Assembly (NCBI RefSeq): GCF_000372425.1 | Contig: NZ_AQVD01000006.1 | Coordinates: 1 to 64,000 of the forward strand | DNA from: Streptococcus ferus DSM 20646 | GTDB taxonomy: Bacteria > Bacillota > Bacilli > Lactobacillales > Streptococcaceae | Length of the DNA: 64,000 nt | Direction: 5' to 3' | Shown here: positions 8,005 through 18,208 of the stretch, one piece after another | How positions within the stretch are numbered: position 1 is the stretch's first letter | Layout: the number at the start of each line of letters is the position of its first letter | Program-made: the position numbers and the translations under genes | The notes under the pieces: generated by a model | What the model was told of the DNA's origin: nothing | Databases searched by the model: none | Seen by the model: the letters and a program-made list of their open reading frames with translations, nothing else

Positions 8005-8033
8005 TTTACATCGTCTCCTCTTCGGCCTATACT
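8005..8033 (+). promoter_or_regulatory. cysK promoter
   Basis: TTTACA (8005-8010), 17-bp spacer, TATACT (8028-8033). The CYS-box is placed just upstream of the -35, the usual position for a LysR-type activator. Confidence 0.8.
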
Positions 8034-8066
8034 GGTAACATAGTATTTTTAAGGAGAAAAACCCCT

Positions 8067-8993
8067 ATGTCAAAAATTTATAACAGTATTACTGAGTTGA
8101 TTGGAAACACACCAATCGTCAAATTGAATCGTCTGGTACCTGATGATGCCGCTGATGTTTACCTCAAATTAGAGGCCTTCAACCCCGGTTCTTCTGTCAA
8201 GGATCGTATTGCCCTCAACATGATTGAAAACGCCGAAAAGCGCGGTCTTATTAAACCAGGTGATACCATTGTTGAGCCAACCAGCGGCAATACTGGTATT
8301 GGGCTTTCCTGGGTAGGAGCCGCCAAAGGTTACAAGGTGATTATCACCATGCCGGAAACCATGAGTGTTGAGCGCCAAAAGCTGATAAAAGCTTATGGAG
8401 CAGAATTAGTTCTGACACCGGGCAGCGCCGGTACAAAAGGGGCTATTGACAAAGCCCACGAAATTGCTGAGGAAATCGGCGGTTGGGTGCCACTTCAATT
8501 TGACAATCCAGCTAATCCTGAAATCCATGAATTGACAACCGGTCCTGAAATTTTGGAAGCTTTCGGATCACACGGTCTTGATGCTTTTGTTGCCGGTATC
8601 GGTACAGGTGGTACGATAACAGGGGTATCCCATGTACTGAGGAAGGATAATCCTGCAATCAAAATTTATGGACTTGAGGCTGATGAATCTGCAGTTCTTT
8701 CCGGTGATAAACCTGGACCTCATAAAATTCAAGGTATTTCAACCGGTTTCATTCCAGTTGCCCTGGATACAGATTCTTATGATGAGATTATTCGTGTTAA
8801 ATCTGATGATGCGCTTGCCACAGGAAGAGATTTCGGAGGCCAAGAAGGGTTCCTCATCGGCATTTCAGCTTCTGCAGCGGTATGGGCTGCTATTGAAGTC
8901 GCTAAAAAACTGGGGAAAGGCAAAAAAGTCTTGGCGATTGCTGCCGATAACGGCGAACGCTATCTGTCAACGGCTCTTTATGATTTTGACTAA
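8067..8993 (+). CDS. cysK: Cysteine synthase A (O-acetylserine thiol-lyase)
   Basis: 308 residues. It makes cysteine from O-acetylserine and sulfide with pyridoxal phosphate. The catalytic lysine is in GSSVKDR (Lys45), the substrate loop is TSGNTG (72-77) and the phosphate-binding loop is GTGGT. The ATG at 8067 is chosen because AAGGAG lies 11 nt upstream and the family starts [15 protein letters not shown]; longer in-frame starts fall inside the promoter and operator. Single-gene unit with its own terminator. The CYS-box indicates activation when cysteine is short. Confidence 0.97.
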   Translation: MSKIYNSITELIGNTPIVKLNRLVPDDAADVYLKLEAFNPGSSVKDRIALNMIENAEKRGLIKPGDTIVEPTSGNTGIGLSWVGAAKGYKVIITMPETMSVERQKLIKAYGAELVLTPGSAGTKGAIDKAHEIAEEIGGWVPLQFDNPANPEIHELTTGPEILEAFGSHGLDAFVAGIGTGGTITGVSHVLRKDNPAIKIYGLEADESAVLSGDKPGPHKIQGISTGFIPVALDTDSYDEIIRVKSDDALATGRDFGGQEGFLIGISASAAVWAAIEVAKKLGKGKKVLAIAADNGERYLSTALYDFD

Positions 8994-8999
8994 TCACAA

Positions 9000-9025
9000 A
9001 AAAACCTGCTAAGCAGGTTTTTTTG
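9000..9025 (+). terminator. cysK terminator
   Basis: AACCTGCT/AGCAGGTT stem with a minimal loop, then seven T, six bases after the cysK stop. Confidence 0.9.
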
Positions 9026-9056
9026 TATGGTCTAGTTACCCTATCAAAGAGAATGC

Positions 9057-9413
9057 TCATTCCTTACGAAGAAAGGCTAGGCTTTCGTCAATCCAGACAG
9101 GAAGTTCTTCTTCTAAAGGCTTAAAGCCAATGTTCAAACGGTTATTAGAGAAGCGATGGCGGTGCTGATAGTGACGCTTTTCTTCTTCTAAAGTTCTCAG
9201 AGACAGACTGGCTTTGTGGCTGTACTCGTCATAATCCATAACTTGAACCAAAACATCTTGACCGACGGACAAGGCTTGATAAATATTGTCAATATAGCCT
9301 GTCTTGATTTCAGAAATATGAATGAGACCAGTTGTCCCATCCTCTAACGAAACAAAAGCTCCGTAGGGTTTAATCGCTGTAATGGTTCCTTGTATTTTTT
9401 GCCCTATTTTCAT
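9057..9413 (-). CDS. cvfD: S1-domain RNA-binding protein (CvfD/YugI-like)
   Basis: 118 residues. One S1 OB-fold fills residues 1-~75 (GQKIQGTITAIKPYGAFVSL...GLIHISEI...VLVQVMDYD), followed by a basic C-terminal tail. It matches the small S1 proteins called CvfD in S. pneumoniae and YugI/GSP13 in Bacillus, which act as post-transcriptional regulators in stress and virulence. Its start overlaps the stop of the upstream HAD-cyclophilin gene as ATGA, so it is the last gene of that unit. Confidence 0.88.
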   Translation of the reverse strand: MKIGQKIQGTITAIKPYGAFVSLEDGTTGLIHISEIKTGYIDNIYQALSVGQDVLVQVMDYDEYSHKASLSLRTLEEEKRHYQHRHRFSNNRLNIGFKPLEEELPVWIDESLAFLRKE

Positions 9414-10810
9414 CAGTCTGCAATGACGATACTTTCAATGATGACATCATCAACAGGTTTATCAGCTGAACCCGTCTCAACAGCAGCAATCTGGTCTAAA
9501 ACAGCAAAAGATTCCTGATTAACTAAATGACCAAAGACAGTATGTCGGCGGTCGAGGTGAGGGGTGCCGCCTTTAGTGTAGGCCTCAGCAATTTCCTTTG
9601 GCCAGCCACCACGTTCCAATTCTTTCGCGCTGTACGGAAAAGCTTGGTTCTGGACAAGGAAAAACTGACTGCCATTGGTATTTGGGCCGGCATTCGCCAT
9701 TGAAAGCGCACCGCGCAGGTTATAGAGTTCTTCTGAAAATTCATCCTCAAACTTATCACCATAGATAGATTCGCCGCCCATACCGGTACCGGTCGGATCG
9801 CCACCTTGAATCATAAAATCTTTAATGACACGATGGAAAATAACCCCGTCATAATAACCATCCTTAGCAAGGGCAATGAAATTAGCGACCGTCTTAGGTG
9901 CTTGTTCAGGGAAAAGCTTGAGAGTCATATCACCATGGTTAGTCTTAATGGTGGCAACTGGCCCTTCGGTCTTTTCTAAATCCAATTGTGGAAAATGCAC
10001 TTCTTTTTCTACCAATCCTAATTCCTCCAAGGCATATAAAATGCCATCTTCTTCTACTCTTTTTGTGACAAAATCTGCTTTTGCTTTTAATTCATCAACA
10101 CCATTTCCCATGGCTACCGCCAGACCGGCATAATCAAAAATTTCCATATCATTTGGACCATCGCCAAATACAAGGACATTTTCAGGTGCCAAACCCACCT
10201 TATCTAGGACATGACCTAGACCGGATGCCTTAGAAATGCCGTTTTTAACAACATCAGACGAATTGGGGTGCCACCTGACCAGACGGACATCTTTCTGCAA
10301 GTCCTTCGACAGCTGCAAACTGTCGCCAGCCGTTTCAAAAGTCCACATGTGATAAACGGCATTCTCTTTATAAAACTCAGGATCTGCATCACACTCACCA
10401 TACACTGGCCCTAGAGCATCATCGACCAGAGGAGCTCGTTTAGAAACCGCTGCTTTCTCACTTCCGGCAAAACCGTACTCAATCCCCACTTCCTGACACC
10501 AAGCCACATATTTTTCAATGACCTCCAGAGGCAGGGCATCACTGTAAAGGCTGTTCCCTTTGTTGTCAAAAACGTAAGCCCCATTGATCGTCACTAAAAA
10601 ATCTGGTTCAAGGGCCCGAATTTCCGGTACTACACCATAAGGAGCGCGCCCAGAAGCTATGCCTGTCAAGATTCCTTTTTTCTTTAAAGCTGCAAATGCT
10701 GTTTTTACAGATTTCGGCATGTAACCCGTATCTTTGATTCTCAAGGTATCGTCAATATCAAAAAAGACTGCCTTAATCTTCTTGGCCTTGTAATTCGTTT
10801 TTGCGTCCAT
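9413..10810 (-). CDS. Fused HAD phosphatase and cyclophilin-type peptidyl-prolyl isomerase
   Basis: 465 residues with two enzymes in one chain. Residues ~10-265 are a Cof-type HAD-IIB phosphatase (FFDIDDTL nucleophile motif, [13 protein letters not shown]). Residues ~280-465 are a cyclophilin ([31 protein letters not shown]). There is no signal peptide, so it acts in the cytoplasm. The fusion is a known streptococcal arrangement, not an assembly error. The ATG at 10810 has GAGGTGAG upstream; a longer frame runs into liaR. A TGCTATAAT extended -10 lies at 10835-10843, so it may have its own promoter after liaFSR. The phosphatase substrate is unknown. Confidence 0.93.
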   Translation of the reverse strand: MDAKTNYKAKKIKAVFFDIDDTLRIKDTGYMPKSVKTAFAALKKKGILTGIASGRAPYGVVPEIRALEPDFLVTINGAYVFDNKGNSLYSDALPLEVIEKYVAWCQEVGIEYGFAGSEKAAVSKRAPLVDDALGPVYGECDADPEFYKENAVYHMWTFETAGDSLQLSKDLQKDVRLVRWHPNSSDVVKNGISKASGLGHVLDKVGLAPENVLVFGDGPNDMEIFDYAGLAVAMGNGVDELKAKADFVTKRVEEDGILYALEELGLVEKEVHFPQLDLEKTEGPVATIKTNHGDMTLKLFPEQAPKTVANFIALAKDGYYDGVIFHRVIKDFMIQGGDPTGTGMGGESIYGDKFEDEFSEELYNLRGALSMANAGPNTNGSQFFLVQNQAFPYSAKELERGGWPKEIAEAYTKGGTPHLDRRHTVFGHLVNQESFAVLDQIAAVETGSADKPVDDVIIESIVIAD

Positions 10811-10844
10811 ACTCACCTCTCGTTTACTTCCTCTATTATAGCAC

Positions 10845-11486
10845 TTAATTGTCTTCTTGTGGAACCAAGTGATGCTGAAAGGCGTAGACAACGGCCTGTG
10901 TGCGATCATCAACCTCAAGTTTTGACAGGATATTAGACACATGGGTCTTAACCGTCTTCAGCGAAATGAAGAGCTCATCTGCGATAGTCTGATTATCGTA
11001 ACCTTTGGCAAGAAGACCCAAAATATCTCGTTCCCGAGCGGTTAGATCGTCATGCAGGTTGGGATGACTGTCATGATGTTTTATTTTTTGATCCACTTCT
11101 GTCTCGATTGCCAGCTCCCCCTTGGCTACCTTTCGGATAGCATTAAGGATTTCAGCAGCATTGGAAGTCTTCAGCATATAGCCCTTTGCCCCCGCCTTAA
11201 TAACAGGGTAGATTTTTTCATTATCGAGATAGCTGGTCAAAACAAGGATTTTAGCTGCTTTCCATTCTTTTAAAATGGTTAGGGTCGCCTCCACGCCGTC
11301 CATTTCCGGCATCACTAAATCCATAACCACCACATCGGGTTTAAGACTTAAAGCCAAATCAATTCCCTGACGGCCGTCACCAGCTTCTCCAATAACATCA
11401 ATATCTGTCTGCAAATTCAAAAAGCTCTTCAAGCCCAGCCGAACCATCTCATGGTCATCAACTAATATCACACTTGTTTTACTCAT
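10845..11486 (-). CDS. liaR: Response regulator LiaR/VraR
   Basis: 213 residues. Receiver domain at 1-~120 with acidic pocket DDHE, phospho-acceptor Asp in [14 protein letters not shown], Thr/Ser and Lys in VLTS and GAKGYMLK. The C-terminal LuxR/FixJ helix-turn-helix is at ~145-205 ([28 protein letters not shown]...). It forms the LiaFSR system, which senses cell-envelope stress such as lipid II-binding antibiotics. Its start overlaps the liaS 3' end by 8 nt. Confidence 0.96.
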   Translation of the reverse strand: MSKTSVILVDDHEMVRLGLKSFLNLQTDIDVIGEAGDGRQGIDLALSLKPDVVVMDLVMPEMDGVEATLTILKEWKAAKILVLTSYLDNEKIYPVIKAGAKGYMLKTSNAAEILNAIRKVAKGELAIETEVDQKIKHHDSHPNLHDDLTARERDILGLLAKGYDNQTIADELFISLKTVKTHVSNILSKLEVDDRTQAVVYAFQHHLVPQEDN

Positions 11487-12483
11487 TTCCTTCTCCTTCT
11501 AAAATGGGAACATGAATATCCATAACAACCCCTTGATTGGGAGCGCTGATGAAGGTCACCGTTCCCGCTAAATCATTGACCCGATCCTCGATATTTTTAA
11601 GACCATAGCTCAGTTCGCGAACCGTATCCATATCAAAACCCAGCCCATCATCAATCATTTTAAAGGCCACTTCATTTTCTCTTTGATATAAATAAACTTC
11701 TAAATGCTTGGCCTTGGCATGTTTCAAGGTATTACTAATAAATTCTTGAGCAATCCGAAAGAAGTGGCTTTCAATGGTCTTAGGAAGGCTGCCGATATCT
11801 TCCCGATAGGTCACTTTGATATTGCTCTTGTCTACCAATTCTTTGAGAATCATTGACAAGCCTTCTGACAAGGTCCGTCCTTCTAATTCCGTCGGACGCA
11901 GGTGAAGCAAAAGAATCCGCAAATCATTTTGGGCATTCATAAGCATTTCTTCAACCGCTAAAAGTTGGGTTTGCAGCTGATTCTTTTCCAACTGGTCCAA
12001 ATTATGAGACACCCCAGATAAAATCATCGAAGAGGCAAAGAGTTCCTGGCTGACAGTATCATGCAGGTCTCTGGCAATTCGTTTCCGCTCCTTCTTGATG
12101 ATTTCCTGACGATTTTCCAGATAGGCGTTATCTGTATTTTGAAGGCTGTTGGTCAGCTGCTGCATTTTATGGGACAGCCGCATCACATTCTTCCCAAGTT
12201 CCGTATTGTCTTGGTGAGTGATGGGTTTGTTGTCTAAAATCCGTCGGATATTTTGATTGAGATGACGCTTGCTGTTGTCATCCAAGATCATCCAGACCAA
12301 GATCAAAAGAAAGGTTAGAGACACTAGGGTTGACAGCAGGGAAAATAAAAATTGGTTCAAAACCTGCCAATTGCTCAAAAGACGGGGCAAATCAAGATTG
12401 AGACTGGTAACAATCACATAGCTAATGGAGAAAATCGTGACGGTGGCATAGAGAAAAATCAGAGCTATAATATGTTTTTTCAT
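11479..12483 (-). CDS. liaS: Sensor histidine kinase LiaS/VraS
   Basis: 334 residues. Two N-terminal membrane helices with a short extracellular loop (intramembrane-sensing kinase), a HAMP-like linker, a HisKA_3 domain with RDLHDTVSQELFA carrying the phospho-histidine, and a HATPase domain (EFISNTLKHAKA, DDGLGFD). The DHDTVSQ-type motif suggests kinase and phosphatase activity on LiaR. The start overlaps the liaF stop as ATGA. Confidence 0.95.
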   Translation of the reverse strand: MKKHIIALIFLYATVTIFSISYVIVTSLNLDLPRLLSNWQVLNQFLFSLLSTLVSLTFLLILVWMILDDNSKRHLNQNIRRILDNKPITHQDNTELGKNVMRLSHKMQQLTNSLQNTDNAYLENRQEIIKKERKRIARDLHDTVSQELFASSMILSGVSHNLDQLEKNQLQTQLLAVEEMLMNAQNDLRILLLHLRPTELEGRTLSEGLSMILKELVDKSNIKVTYREDIGSLPKTIESHFFRIAQEFISNTLKHAKAKHLEVYLYQRENEVAFKMIDDGLGFDMDTVRELSYGLKNIEDRVNDLAGTVTFISAPNQGVVMDIHVPILEGEGNE

Positions 12484-13178
12484 ATGCGCTTCACCTCCAC
12501 CGAGCCAGCAATAATATTAACCACAATTTTAACTGATTTCATGGCTGACTCACTATCGTCCTGAATGTACTTGATGGCCTCATTTCGCAAATCATATTCA
12601 GGAGAGTCCAAGAAACGAACGCTGCCGTAGATACTGGAAACGTCTAGTTTCACGGCAACATCAATGGGTACCAAAATCTTTGTAGGACCGTACACTTTTC
12701 GGATTATGATCAGATTATCATGTCCTCTGATAATCACTTTGCTTAAATCAATAGTATCTCCTCCGCTCAGACGAATCAAATTGATGTCGTCAAAGGCATA
12801 AGAATCTCTTGTTAAATAATCGTTATTGCCTATCCAAGGTTGGGGCTTCAGATTGACATCCATATCATTTTCCTGAAAACTAATCAGAGCATAGCGATTT
12901 TTCTTTTTGACCTGCGCAAAGTGGTTAATCATAACATATAATATTCCCACCAAAACGGCTGCAATCATATAAGGATTGAGCATAAAAATCAAAAACAGTA
13001 AGAGCAGGCTGGTTGTCAGCAAGAAGTTGTTTTTACTTCCCAGACTATAGTAACGTAAAGCCAGTAACGTAATGACTAAAATCAAAACAAAACTGGAAAT
13101 ATCGCTGGCTAAGATGGTCATAAACGCCAAAGCCACCAAGATGGTTTCCACAACTAGAAACAATTGAAATTTTCGCAT
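12480..13178 (-). CDS. liaF: LiaF inhibitor of the LiaS sensor kinase
   Basis: 232 residues. The N-terminal ~85 residues contain several hydrophobic segments; the C-terminal part is the beta-rich cell-wall-active DUF2154 domain (LIRLSGGDTIDLSKVIIRGHDNLIIIRKVYGPTKILVP). LiaF normally keeps LiaS off. It is first in liaF-liaS-liaR, downstream of pknB with a terminator and its own promoter in between. Confidence 0.94.
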   Translation of the reverse strand: MRKFQLFLVVETILVALAFMTILASDISSFVLILVITLLALRYYSLGSKNNFLLTTSLLLLFLIFMLNPYMIAAVLVGILYVMINHFAQVKKKNRYALISFQENDMDVNLKPQPWIGNNDYLTRDSYAFDDINLIRLSGGDTIDLSKVIIRGHDNLIIIRKVYGPTKILVPIDVAVKLDVSSIYGSVRFLDSPEYDLRNEAIKYIQDDSESAMKSVKIVVNIIAGSVEVKRI

Positions 13179-13213
13179 AGCTTACCTGTCATTTTCGTCA
13201 ATAATTATCTGTC

Positions 13214-13219
13214 ATTGTA
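13214..13219 (-). promoter_or_regulatory. Probable liaF promoter -10
   Basis: TACAAT on the minus strand, about 35 nt before the liaF start and just after the pknB terminator. No strong -35 is visible, as expected of an activator-dependent promoter. Two direct copies of AATGACAG lie at 13209-13216 and 13186-13193. Confidence 0.45.
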
Positions 13220-13252
13220 CCAAAAAATAAGAGAAATTTCACCTGCTTCCCC

Positions 13253-13281
13253 ACTAAAAAAGAACCCCTAAGGATTCTTTT
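13253..13281 (-). terminator. Terminator after pknB
   Basis: AAGAATCC/GGGGTTCTT stem followed by TTTTTT on the minus strand, directly after the pknB stop. It separates kinase transcription from liaFSR, perhaps incompletely. Confidence 0.7.
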
Positions 13282-13282
13282 A

Positions 13283-15115
13283 TCAGTTAGACGATGTCGC
13301 TTCACTTGTCGTTGTTTCTGTTGATGGATTGGAAGTTGTCGCTTCTGTTGTATTAGAGGACTGCCCCTCCTCTGAAGTGGTTTCTGTTTCCAAGTAGAGA
13401 ATGACATCATCACTCGAAGTCAGGCTAAGACTAGAGCCATAATAAGGCTTTTGCCCTGCCAAAATAGCGGTTGCTGATGGCGATGAAATAAGAGTTGTTC
13501 CCGCAACATTGTAAGCCTTAATTCGAGACTCATCGACACCTAAGTTCGTCAGGGTAGCAACCGCTTCTCTGTAGGTTAAACCTGTCAAGTTTGGCATCGT
13601 CGTTGACTCTGTTGAGGCAACACGCAACGTTATTTTCTTATTACTGCTTAAACTGTAGGTCTTACCAGACTTAGGTGTCTGACTGATAACCTGACCGTCA
13701 CTGTATGTAGACGATTCAACACGCTTGATGGTAATCATATCTGATGAAACACCGTAATTGTTAACAAGATCATCAACCGCCGTCTGATAATCCTGACCAA
13801 CGTAATTAGCCATCGTAAAGCTTTTGGCCTTGGAGATATAGATATTAACTTTGGATCCTTCACGTTTTTGGCTGCCAGCACTTGGATCTGTTCTAACCAC
13901 CTTGCCCACCTCTACGGTGCTGTCTTCAACCTTAGTGACTGTACCAACCTTCAGCCCAGCATCTGTAAGCGTGGTTTTAGCTGCCGCAAGGCTTTTTCCT
14001 GTCACATCAGGAACAGACACAGCTCCCGGCCTAGCTAAGATAGAGTAAGCCAGAAAACCGATGCCTAGCATCACCAATAAGAAGAAGATTTTCAGGAAGA
14101 GTGATAAGAACCGCTTTTTCTTCTTCGGTTTTTTAGTTGGCTTTGGTGCAGCCGGTTTTGTGGCTTCCTTAGGCTTCTGATCTGTTTTAGCGGCCTGTTT
14201 AGCCGCTGCAGCTGTCGAAGCTGTGATTTTCGGAAGAGGTTTAGTATCCGAAGGATCACTAAAGACCAGTTTTTGTTCATTGGCACGATCGGCTTGAAGA
14301 GATGACATCAAATCTTTAGTCATCTGACCCGTCGTCTGATAACGATCGCTCAGTTTTTTAGCTGTCGCTCTGATGACAACATTCTCCAGAGCCTGAGGCA
14401 CATTCCGATTAATACTCCTAATTGATGGGAGCGGCTTTTGAAAGTGCTGTAAAGCAATCGTGACCGCACTATCACCATCATAAGGAATTTCTCCTGTCAG
14501 CATCTCAAAGAGCATAATCCCCATGGCATAGATGTCACTTTGAACGGTTGCCTTAGAGCCTCTGGCCTGCTCTGGTGATAAATAATGAACGGAACCTAAC
14601 ATGGAGTTCGTCTGTGTCAGACTGGTCTCCGCAAAAGCAACAGCAATACCAAAGTCTGTCACTTTAGCTGTCCCATCCTTGGTTAGCAGGACATTTTGAG
14701 GTTTTAAATCGCGATGAATAATGCCTTTTTGATGAGCTAAAGTCATCGCCGACAAAACCTCACCCATAATTCTGATGACTTCAACATTTGATAGAGGAGC
14801 GTGATCCTGAATGTACTTCTTCAAATCCGCACCGTCAACGTATTCCATCACTAGGAATTGCTGTCCGTCCTCTTCTCCAATGTCTCGGATAGAGACAATA
14901 TTAGGATGGTTCAGCTCTGCCATCGCACGCGCTTCTCTCTGAAAACGTGCGACAGCCACCTGATCCGTCTGATAATTGGTCCGCAGAACCTTAATGGCCA
15001 CTTCTTCATTATCAATAATCAAGTCCTGAGCTAAATAAACATCCGCCATACCACCCCGTCCGACCGATTGGAGAATGCGATAACGACCAGCAAATAACTT
15101 GCCAATCTGAATCAT
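13283..15115 (-). CDS. pknB: PASTA serine/threonine protein kinase (StkP/PknB)
   Basis: 610 residues. Cytoplasmic kinase domain: glycine loop GRGGMADVY (19-27), catalytic Lys42, HRDLKPQN (134-141), DFG (154-156). A Lys/Pro-rich juxtamembrane region precedes one membrane helix at about 345-368. Outside are three PASTA repeats that bind peptidoglycan fragments or muropeptides, then a Ser/Thr/Glu-rich tail of ~40 residues. Pneumococcal StkP has four PASTA repeats; three as here fits the mutans group. It coordinates septal and peripheral wall synthesis. The start overlaps the phosphatase stop as ATGA. Confidence 0.97.
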   Translation of the reverse strand: MIQIGKLFAGRYRILQSVGRGGMADVYLAQDLIIDNEEVAIKVLRTNYQTDQVAVARFQREARAMAELNHPNIVSIRDIGEEDGQQFLVMEYVDGADLKKYIQDHAPLSNVEVIRIMGEVLSAMTLAHQKGIIHRDLKPQNVLLTKDGTAKVTDFGIAVAFAETSLTQTNSMLGSVHYLSPEQARGSKATVQSDIYAMGIMLFEMLTGEIPYDGDSAVTIALQHFQKPLPSIRSINRNVPQALENVVIRATAKKLSDRYQTTGQMTKDLMSSLQADRANEQKLVFSDPSDTKPLPKITASTAAAAKQAAKTDQKPKEATKPAAPKPTKKPKKKKRFLSLFLKIFFLLVMLGIGFLAYSILARPGAVSVPDVTGKSLAAAKTTLTDAGLKVGTVTKVEDSTVEVGKVVRTDPSAGSQKREGSKVNIYISKAKSFTMANYVGQDYQTAVDDLVNNYGVSSDMITIKRVESSTYSDGQVISQTPKSGKTYSLSSNKKITLRVASTESTTMPNLTGLTYREAVATLTNLGVDESRIKAYNVAGTTLISSPSATAILAGQKPYYGSSLSLTSSDDVILYLETETTSEEGQSSNTTEATTSNPSTETTTSEATSSN

Positions 15116-15873
15116 TCCGTTTCCTCACTTTCGGCATGAACAAGGGCTACCGTGATGTTATCAAGACCGCCCGCCTCATTCGCCAGCTCAACAAGACGCT
15201 TGGCCTTATCATCCAAACTTAAGTCAGCTGTTTCTAATGTGGCAACAATAATATCATTTGAAATCATATTCGTTAACCCATCACTGTTGACAATCAAATA
15301 ATCCCCAGCATCCAATGTCTGAATGCCTAGATCTGGTTCAATAGGTCCAGCCTGACCAATCGATTGTGTGATGATGTTGCGTTGCGGATGGTTGGCTGCT
15401 TCTTCAGGTGTCAGCTGCCCCGCCTTGACCAATTCATTGACCAAGGAATGGTCGCTCGTCAGCTGGAGGTAAGCACCTTCGTGAACCAATCCAATCCTTG
15501 AATCGCCAATATGAGCAAAGATGATATTATTATCAACTAAAATCAAAGCCTCAATGGTGGTCCCCATCCCATGGAAATCTTCTGTTTGACCCAACTCATA
15601 AACCTTTTGGTTGACTTGACTGATATGAGTAACCAGCCAATCTCTCATCTGACTTAATTCCGTCAAATCAGAATTAACCCACTCTCGACCTAAGTCAGTA
15701 ACCGTCAGCTCACTGGCAATATTTCCTGCACGATGTCCACCCATACCGTCTGCTAAAACGATTAAGGTAACGCCTGCTCGGTTATCAAATTTATTAATAA
15801 AATCTTGGTTATTCGAACGTTTCTGCCCGATATCCGTTAAAAGTGCAATTTTCATCTGTTTTTTGTCTGACAA
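15112..15873 (-). CDS. pppL: PP2C-type Ser/Thr phosphatase partner of PknB
   Basis: 253 residues. PPM/PP2C metal-binding motifs are all present: [40 protein letters not shown] and GGLDNITV. It reverses PknB phosphorylation and is cytoplasmic. The start is a TTG at 15873, chosen because GGAGGAGG lies ~7 nt upstream; the in-frame ATG at 15855 fits the family start ([13 protein letters not shown]) but has no ribosome site. rsmB ends 21 bp upstream. Confidence 0.93.
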   Translation of the reverse strand: MSDKKQMKIALLTDIGQKRSNNQDFINKFDNRAGVTLIVLADGMGGHRAGNIASELTVTDLGREWVNSDLTELSQMRDWLVTHISQVNQKVYELGQTEDFHGMGTTIEALILVDNNIIFAHIGDSRIGLVHEGAYLQLTSDHSLVNELVKAGQLTPEEAANHPQRNIITQSIGQAGPIEPDLGIQTLDAGDYLIVNSDGLTNMISNDIIVATLETADLSLDDKAKRLVELANEAGGLDNITVALVHAESEETE

Positions 15874-15894
15874 GTGCCAGCCTCCTCCTAAACA

Positions 15895-17232
15895 CTATGA
15901 CAAGCGTCTTACCTGACCGATAAAAAAGCCGTCTGTCTGATATTGTTCTGGTGTTACAACAAGATAGCCATCCTTCACAATATCAGCCTGTGTATGGTTT
16001 AATTTGACCTGTTCAAAATTTGGATGTCGATCCAAAAATTGTTGAAGTACCATCTGGTTTTCTTCTTCAAAAATGGTACACGTACTGTATGTTATTATAC
16101 CACCTTTTCGTATCGTTTGACAAACACTGTCCAAGATCGCCAGCTGAATACTTTGAAGTTTTTCAAGATCTTGTCCTTCCTTATTATATCTGATGTCGGG
16201 TTTTCGCCGCATCAGACCAAAACCTGAGCACGGAGCATCTACAAGAATCTTGTCAAATGAATCAGCCGGAAAAAGGTGATGAGCCTGACGGGCATCCGCC
16301 TTTTGCGTTGTAATCTTGTCAGTCAGCCCCAAGCGCTGAGCATTATCTTCAATCAGCTTTAACTTATGATCATATAAGTCTAAAGCTACGATACTCCCGC
16401 TGGTCAGATAGGACGCCATGTGAACCGTCTTACCTCCGGGCGCCGCACAGGCATCCAAGATTGTTTCGTCTCCCCGAATAGCCAAGGTCGGGGCTACCAG
16501 TTGACTGGTCTCATCCTGAATCGTAATCAAGCCGGCATCAAAAAGAGGACTTGAAGCAAAATGACCCGAGGCCTTAACCAGACCGACTGGTGACAGTACG
16601 GATCTTTTGGTCTTTGTTTCTTGCTGAATCTCTTCAAGTCTAGACGGATCAGTTACTCTGATACTGGACTTGCTGCGCTCTAAAAGACTCTTAAAGAGAT
16701 TTATAGCTCTCTCTTCACCAAACTGATTAATGAGTTTTCTGACCAGCCAAACAGGCAGGGAATAATCAATTGATAAGCGTTTGTTCTGCCGTTTGATACT
16801 AGCTGTATCCGGAGTACCTGCACGCAGAAAAGAACGTAAAACAGCATTGATCCACTTATCCTGCCCTCTATGTTTACCCTTCCACTTTGCTAACTCGACC
16901 GCGTCATCAACAACGGCGTGGTCTGGAATATGATCCAAATAGAGCAGCTGGTACAAACTGAGAAGCAGCAAATGATACAGCCAAGGTTCCAACTGCTCTC
17001 TGTCTTTGATAAAATGAGCGGCATACCATTCTAAACTGATTTTTCTAGCGACAGTTCCGTAAACAATTTCCGTCAATAATTTTTTATCAGCAAGAGACAG
17101 ACGGTATTTTTTTAAATAGTTGTTTAAGGCGATATTGGAATACGCCCCCTCATTCAAAACAGACTCCAAGACCATCAAGGCACCGCCTCGGGCTGTCTCC
17201 TGCCACTGCTGTCTATTTTCCAAAGAAGTCAC
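15895..17232 (-). CDS. rsmB: 16S rRNA m5C967 methyltransferase RsmB
   Basis: 445 residues. An N-terminal NusB-like domain (1-~140) is followed by the RsmB/Nop methyltransferase domain. SAM site [10 protein letters not shown], motif [11 protein letters not shown] with the catalytic Cys, and motif [12 protein letters not shown] with the second Cys are seen. It methylates cytosine in 16S rRNA. Its 5' end overlaps the fmt 3' end by 20 nt, so it is part of a priA-fmt-rsmB-pppL-pknB string. Confidence 0.96.
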   Translation of the reverse strand: MTSLENRQQWQETARGGALMVLESVLNEGAYSNIALNNYLKKYRLSLADKKLLTEIVYGTVARKISLEWYAAHFIKDREQLEPWLYHLLLLSLYQLLYLDHIPDHAVVDDAVELAKWKGKHRGQDKWINAVLRSFLRAGTPDTASIKRQNKRLSIDYSLPVWLVRKLINQFGEERAINLFKSLLERSKSSIRVTDPSRLEEIQQETKTKRSVLSPVGLVKASGHFASSPLFDAGLITIQDETSQLVAPTLAIRGDETILDACAAPGGKTVHMASYLTSGSIVALDLYDHKLKLIEDNAQRLGLTDKITTQKADARQAHHLFPADSFDKILVDAPCSGFGLMRRKPDIRYNKEGQDLEKLQSIQLAILDSVCQTIRKGGIITYSTCTIFEEENQMVLQQFLDRHPNFEQVKLNHTQADIVKDGYLVVTPEQYQTDGFFIGQVRRLS

Positions 17233-18148
17233 CTATCTGCAGCTGACGCCCCATGCCATTTAAAAAATCTCCAATGGCCATCCTCGGCTTCCCTGCTGGC
17301 TGAACCTGCTCTAGAGAGACCGCTCCCTGACCAGCCGCCAGAATCAATTCTTTCTTGGTCTTTGCAATAATCTGGCCAGGCTCACCTTGACCTGGAACTT
17401 CTCTCAGCTGATAAATCTTAAAGCGCTGCCCCTCAAGAAAAGTATGGGCAACCGGCCACGGATTCATTCCACGAACCTGATTAAAAATTTCTCTGGCTGA
17501 CTTCTCCCAATCAATGCGTTCTTCTTCTGGAGTGATATTCGGTGAAAATGTTGCCTGACTCTCGTCTTGAGCCTGAGGCACAATCTCACCCGCTAGGTAT
17601 TTGGGAAGACTTTCTAACAACAAGTCTCGGCCAACAAGAGCCAACTTTTCAAACAGCGTTCCTACATTGTCGCTCTCCTCAATGGCAATGGAAGCCTTGG
17701 CCACCATGTCTCCGGCATCCATCTGTTTCACCATTTCCATAATGGTAACCCCGGCTTCTTGATCACCATTGATTAAGGCATAATGAATCGGAGCTCCGCC
17801 TCGGTATTTAGGCAGAAGTGAGGCATGAACATTAAGGGCAAAATCAACGGACTGCAGCAGCTTTTCAGGAAGAAACTGCCCAAAGGCTGCGGTGACAATC
17901 CCATCTGCTGCTAACGCCATCAACTCTTGAAGTTCTTGGCTGCCGGAGAGTTTTTCAGGTTGATAAACGGGCAGATTTGCCGCCAAAGCAAGCTCCTTCA
18001 CAGGCGTTTGCCGAATTTCTTTTTTCCGCCCAACAGCCCTGTCGGGCTGAGTGACGACGGCTACAATGTCATAGTCCCCGTCCTCTAGCAAGCCTTTTAA
18101 AACGGTCGCTGAAAAATCAGGCGTTCCCATAAAAATTAGTTTTGTCAT
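17213..18148 (-). CDS. fmt: Methionyl-tRNA formyltransferase
   Basis: 311 residues. Formyl-transferase domain with [12 protein letters not shown] at the start, the catalytic region [24 protein letters not shown], and a C-terminal OB-like domain. It formylates Met-tRNA for initiation. The ATG at 18148 has GAGGTGG upstream and matches the family start; an upstream in-frame ATG lies within a TGCTATAAT extended -10 at 18171-18179, which may be its promoter. Confidence 0.97.
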   Translation of the reverse strand: MTKLIFMGTPDFSATVLKGLLEDGDYDIVAVVTQPDRAVGRKKEIRQTPVKELALAANLPVYQPEKLSGSQELQELMALAADGIVTAAFGQFLPEKLLQSVDFALNVHASLLPKYRGGAPIHYALINGDQEAGVTIMEMVKQMDAGDMVAKASIAIEESDNVGTLFEKLALVGRDLLLESLPKYLAGEIVPQAQDESQATFSPNITPEEERIDWEKSAREIFNQVRGMNPWPVAHTFLEGQRFKIYQLREVPGQGEPGQIIAKTKKELILAAGQGAVSLEQVQPAGKPRMAIGDFLNGMGRQLQIGDFFGK

Positions 18149-18208
18149 TTTCCACCTCGTTGTTGACTTCATTATAGCATAGACAAGCTTACAGCAAACT
18201 TAAGTTGC

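Noticed and set aside
7926..8066. N-terminal extension of cysK by 47 codons
   Set aside because: The extension covers the CYS-box and promoter, and a good ribosome site precedes the family start at 8067.
10811..10942. Longer N-terminus for the HAD-cyclophilin reading back into liaR
   Set aside because: It overlaps liaR, has no HAD-like sequence, and a ribosome site with ATG is present at 10810.
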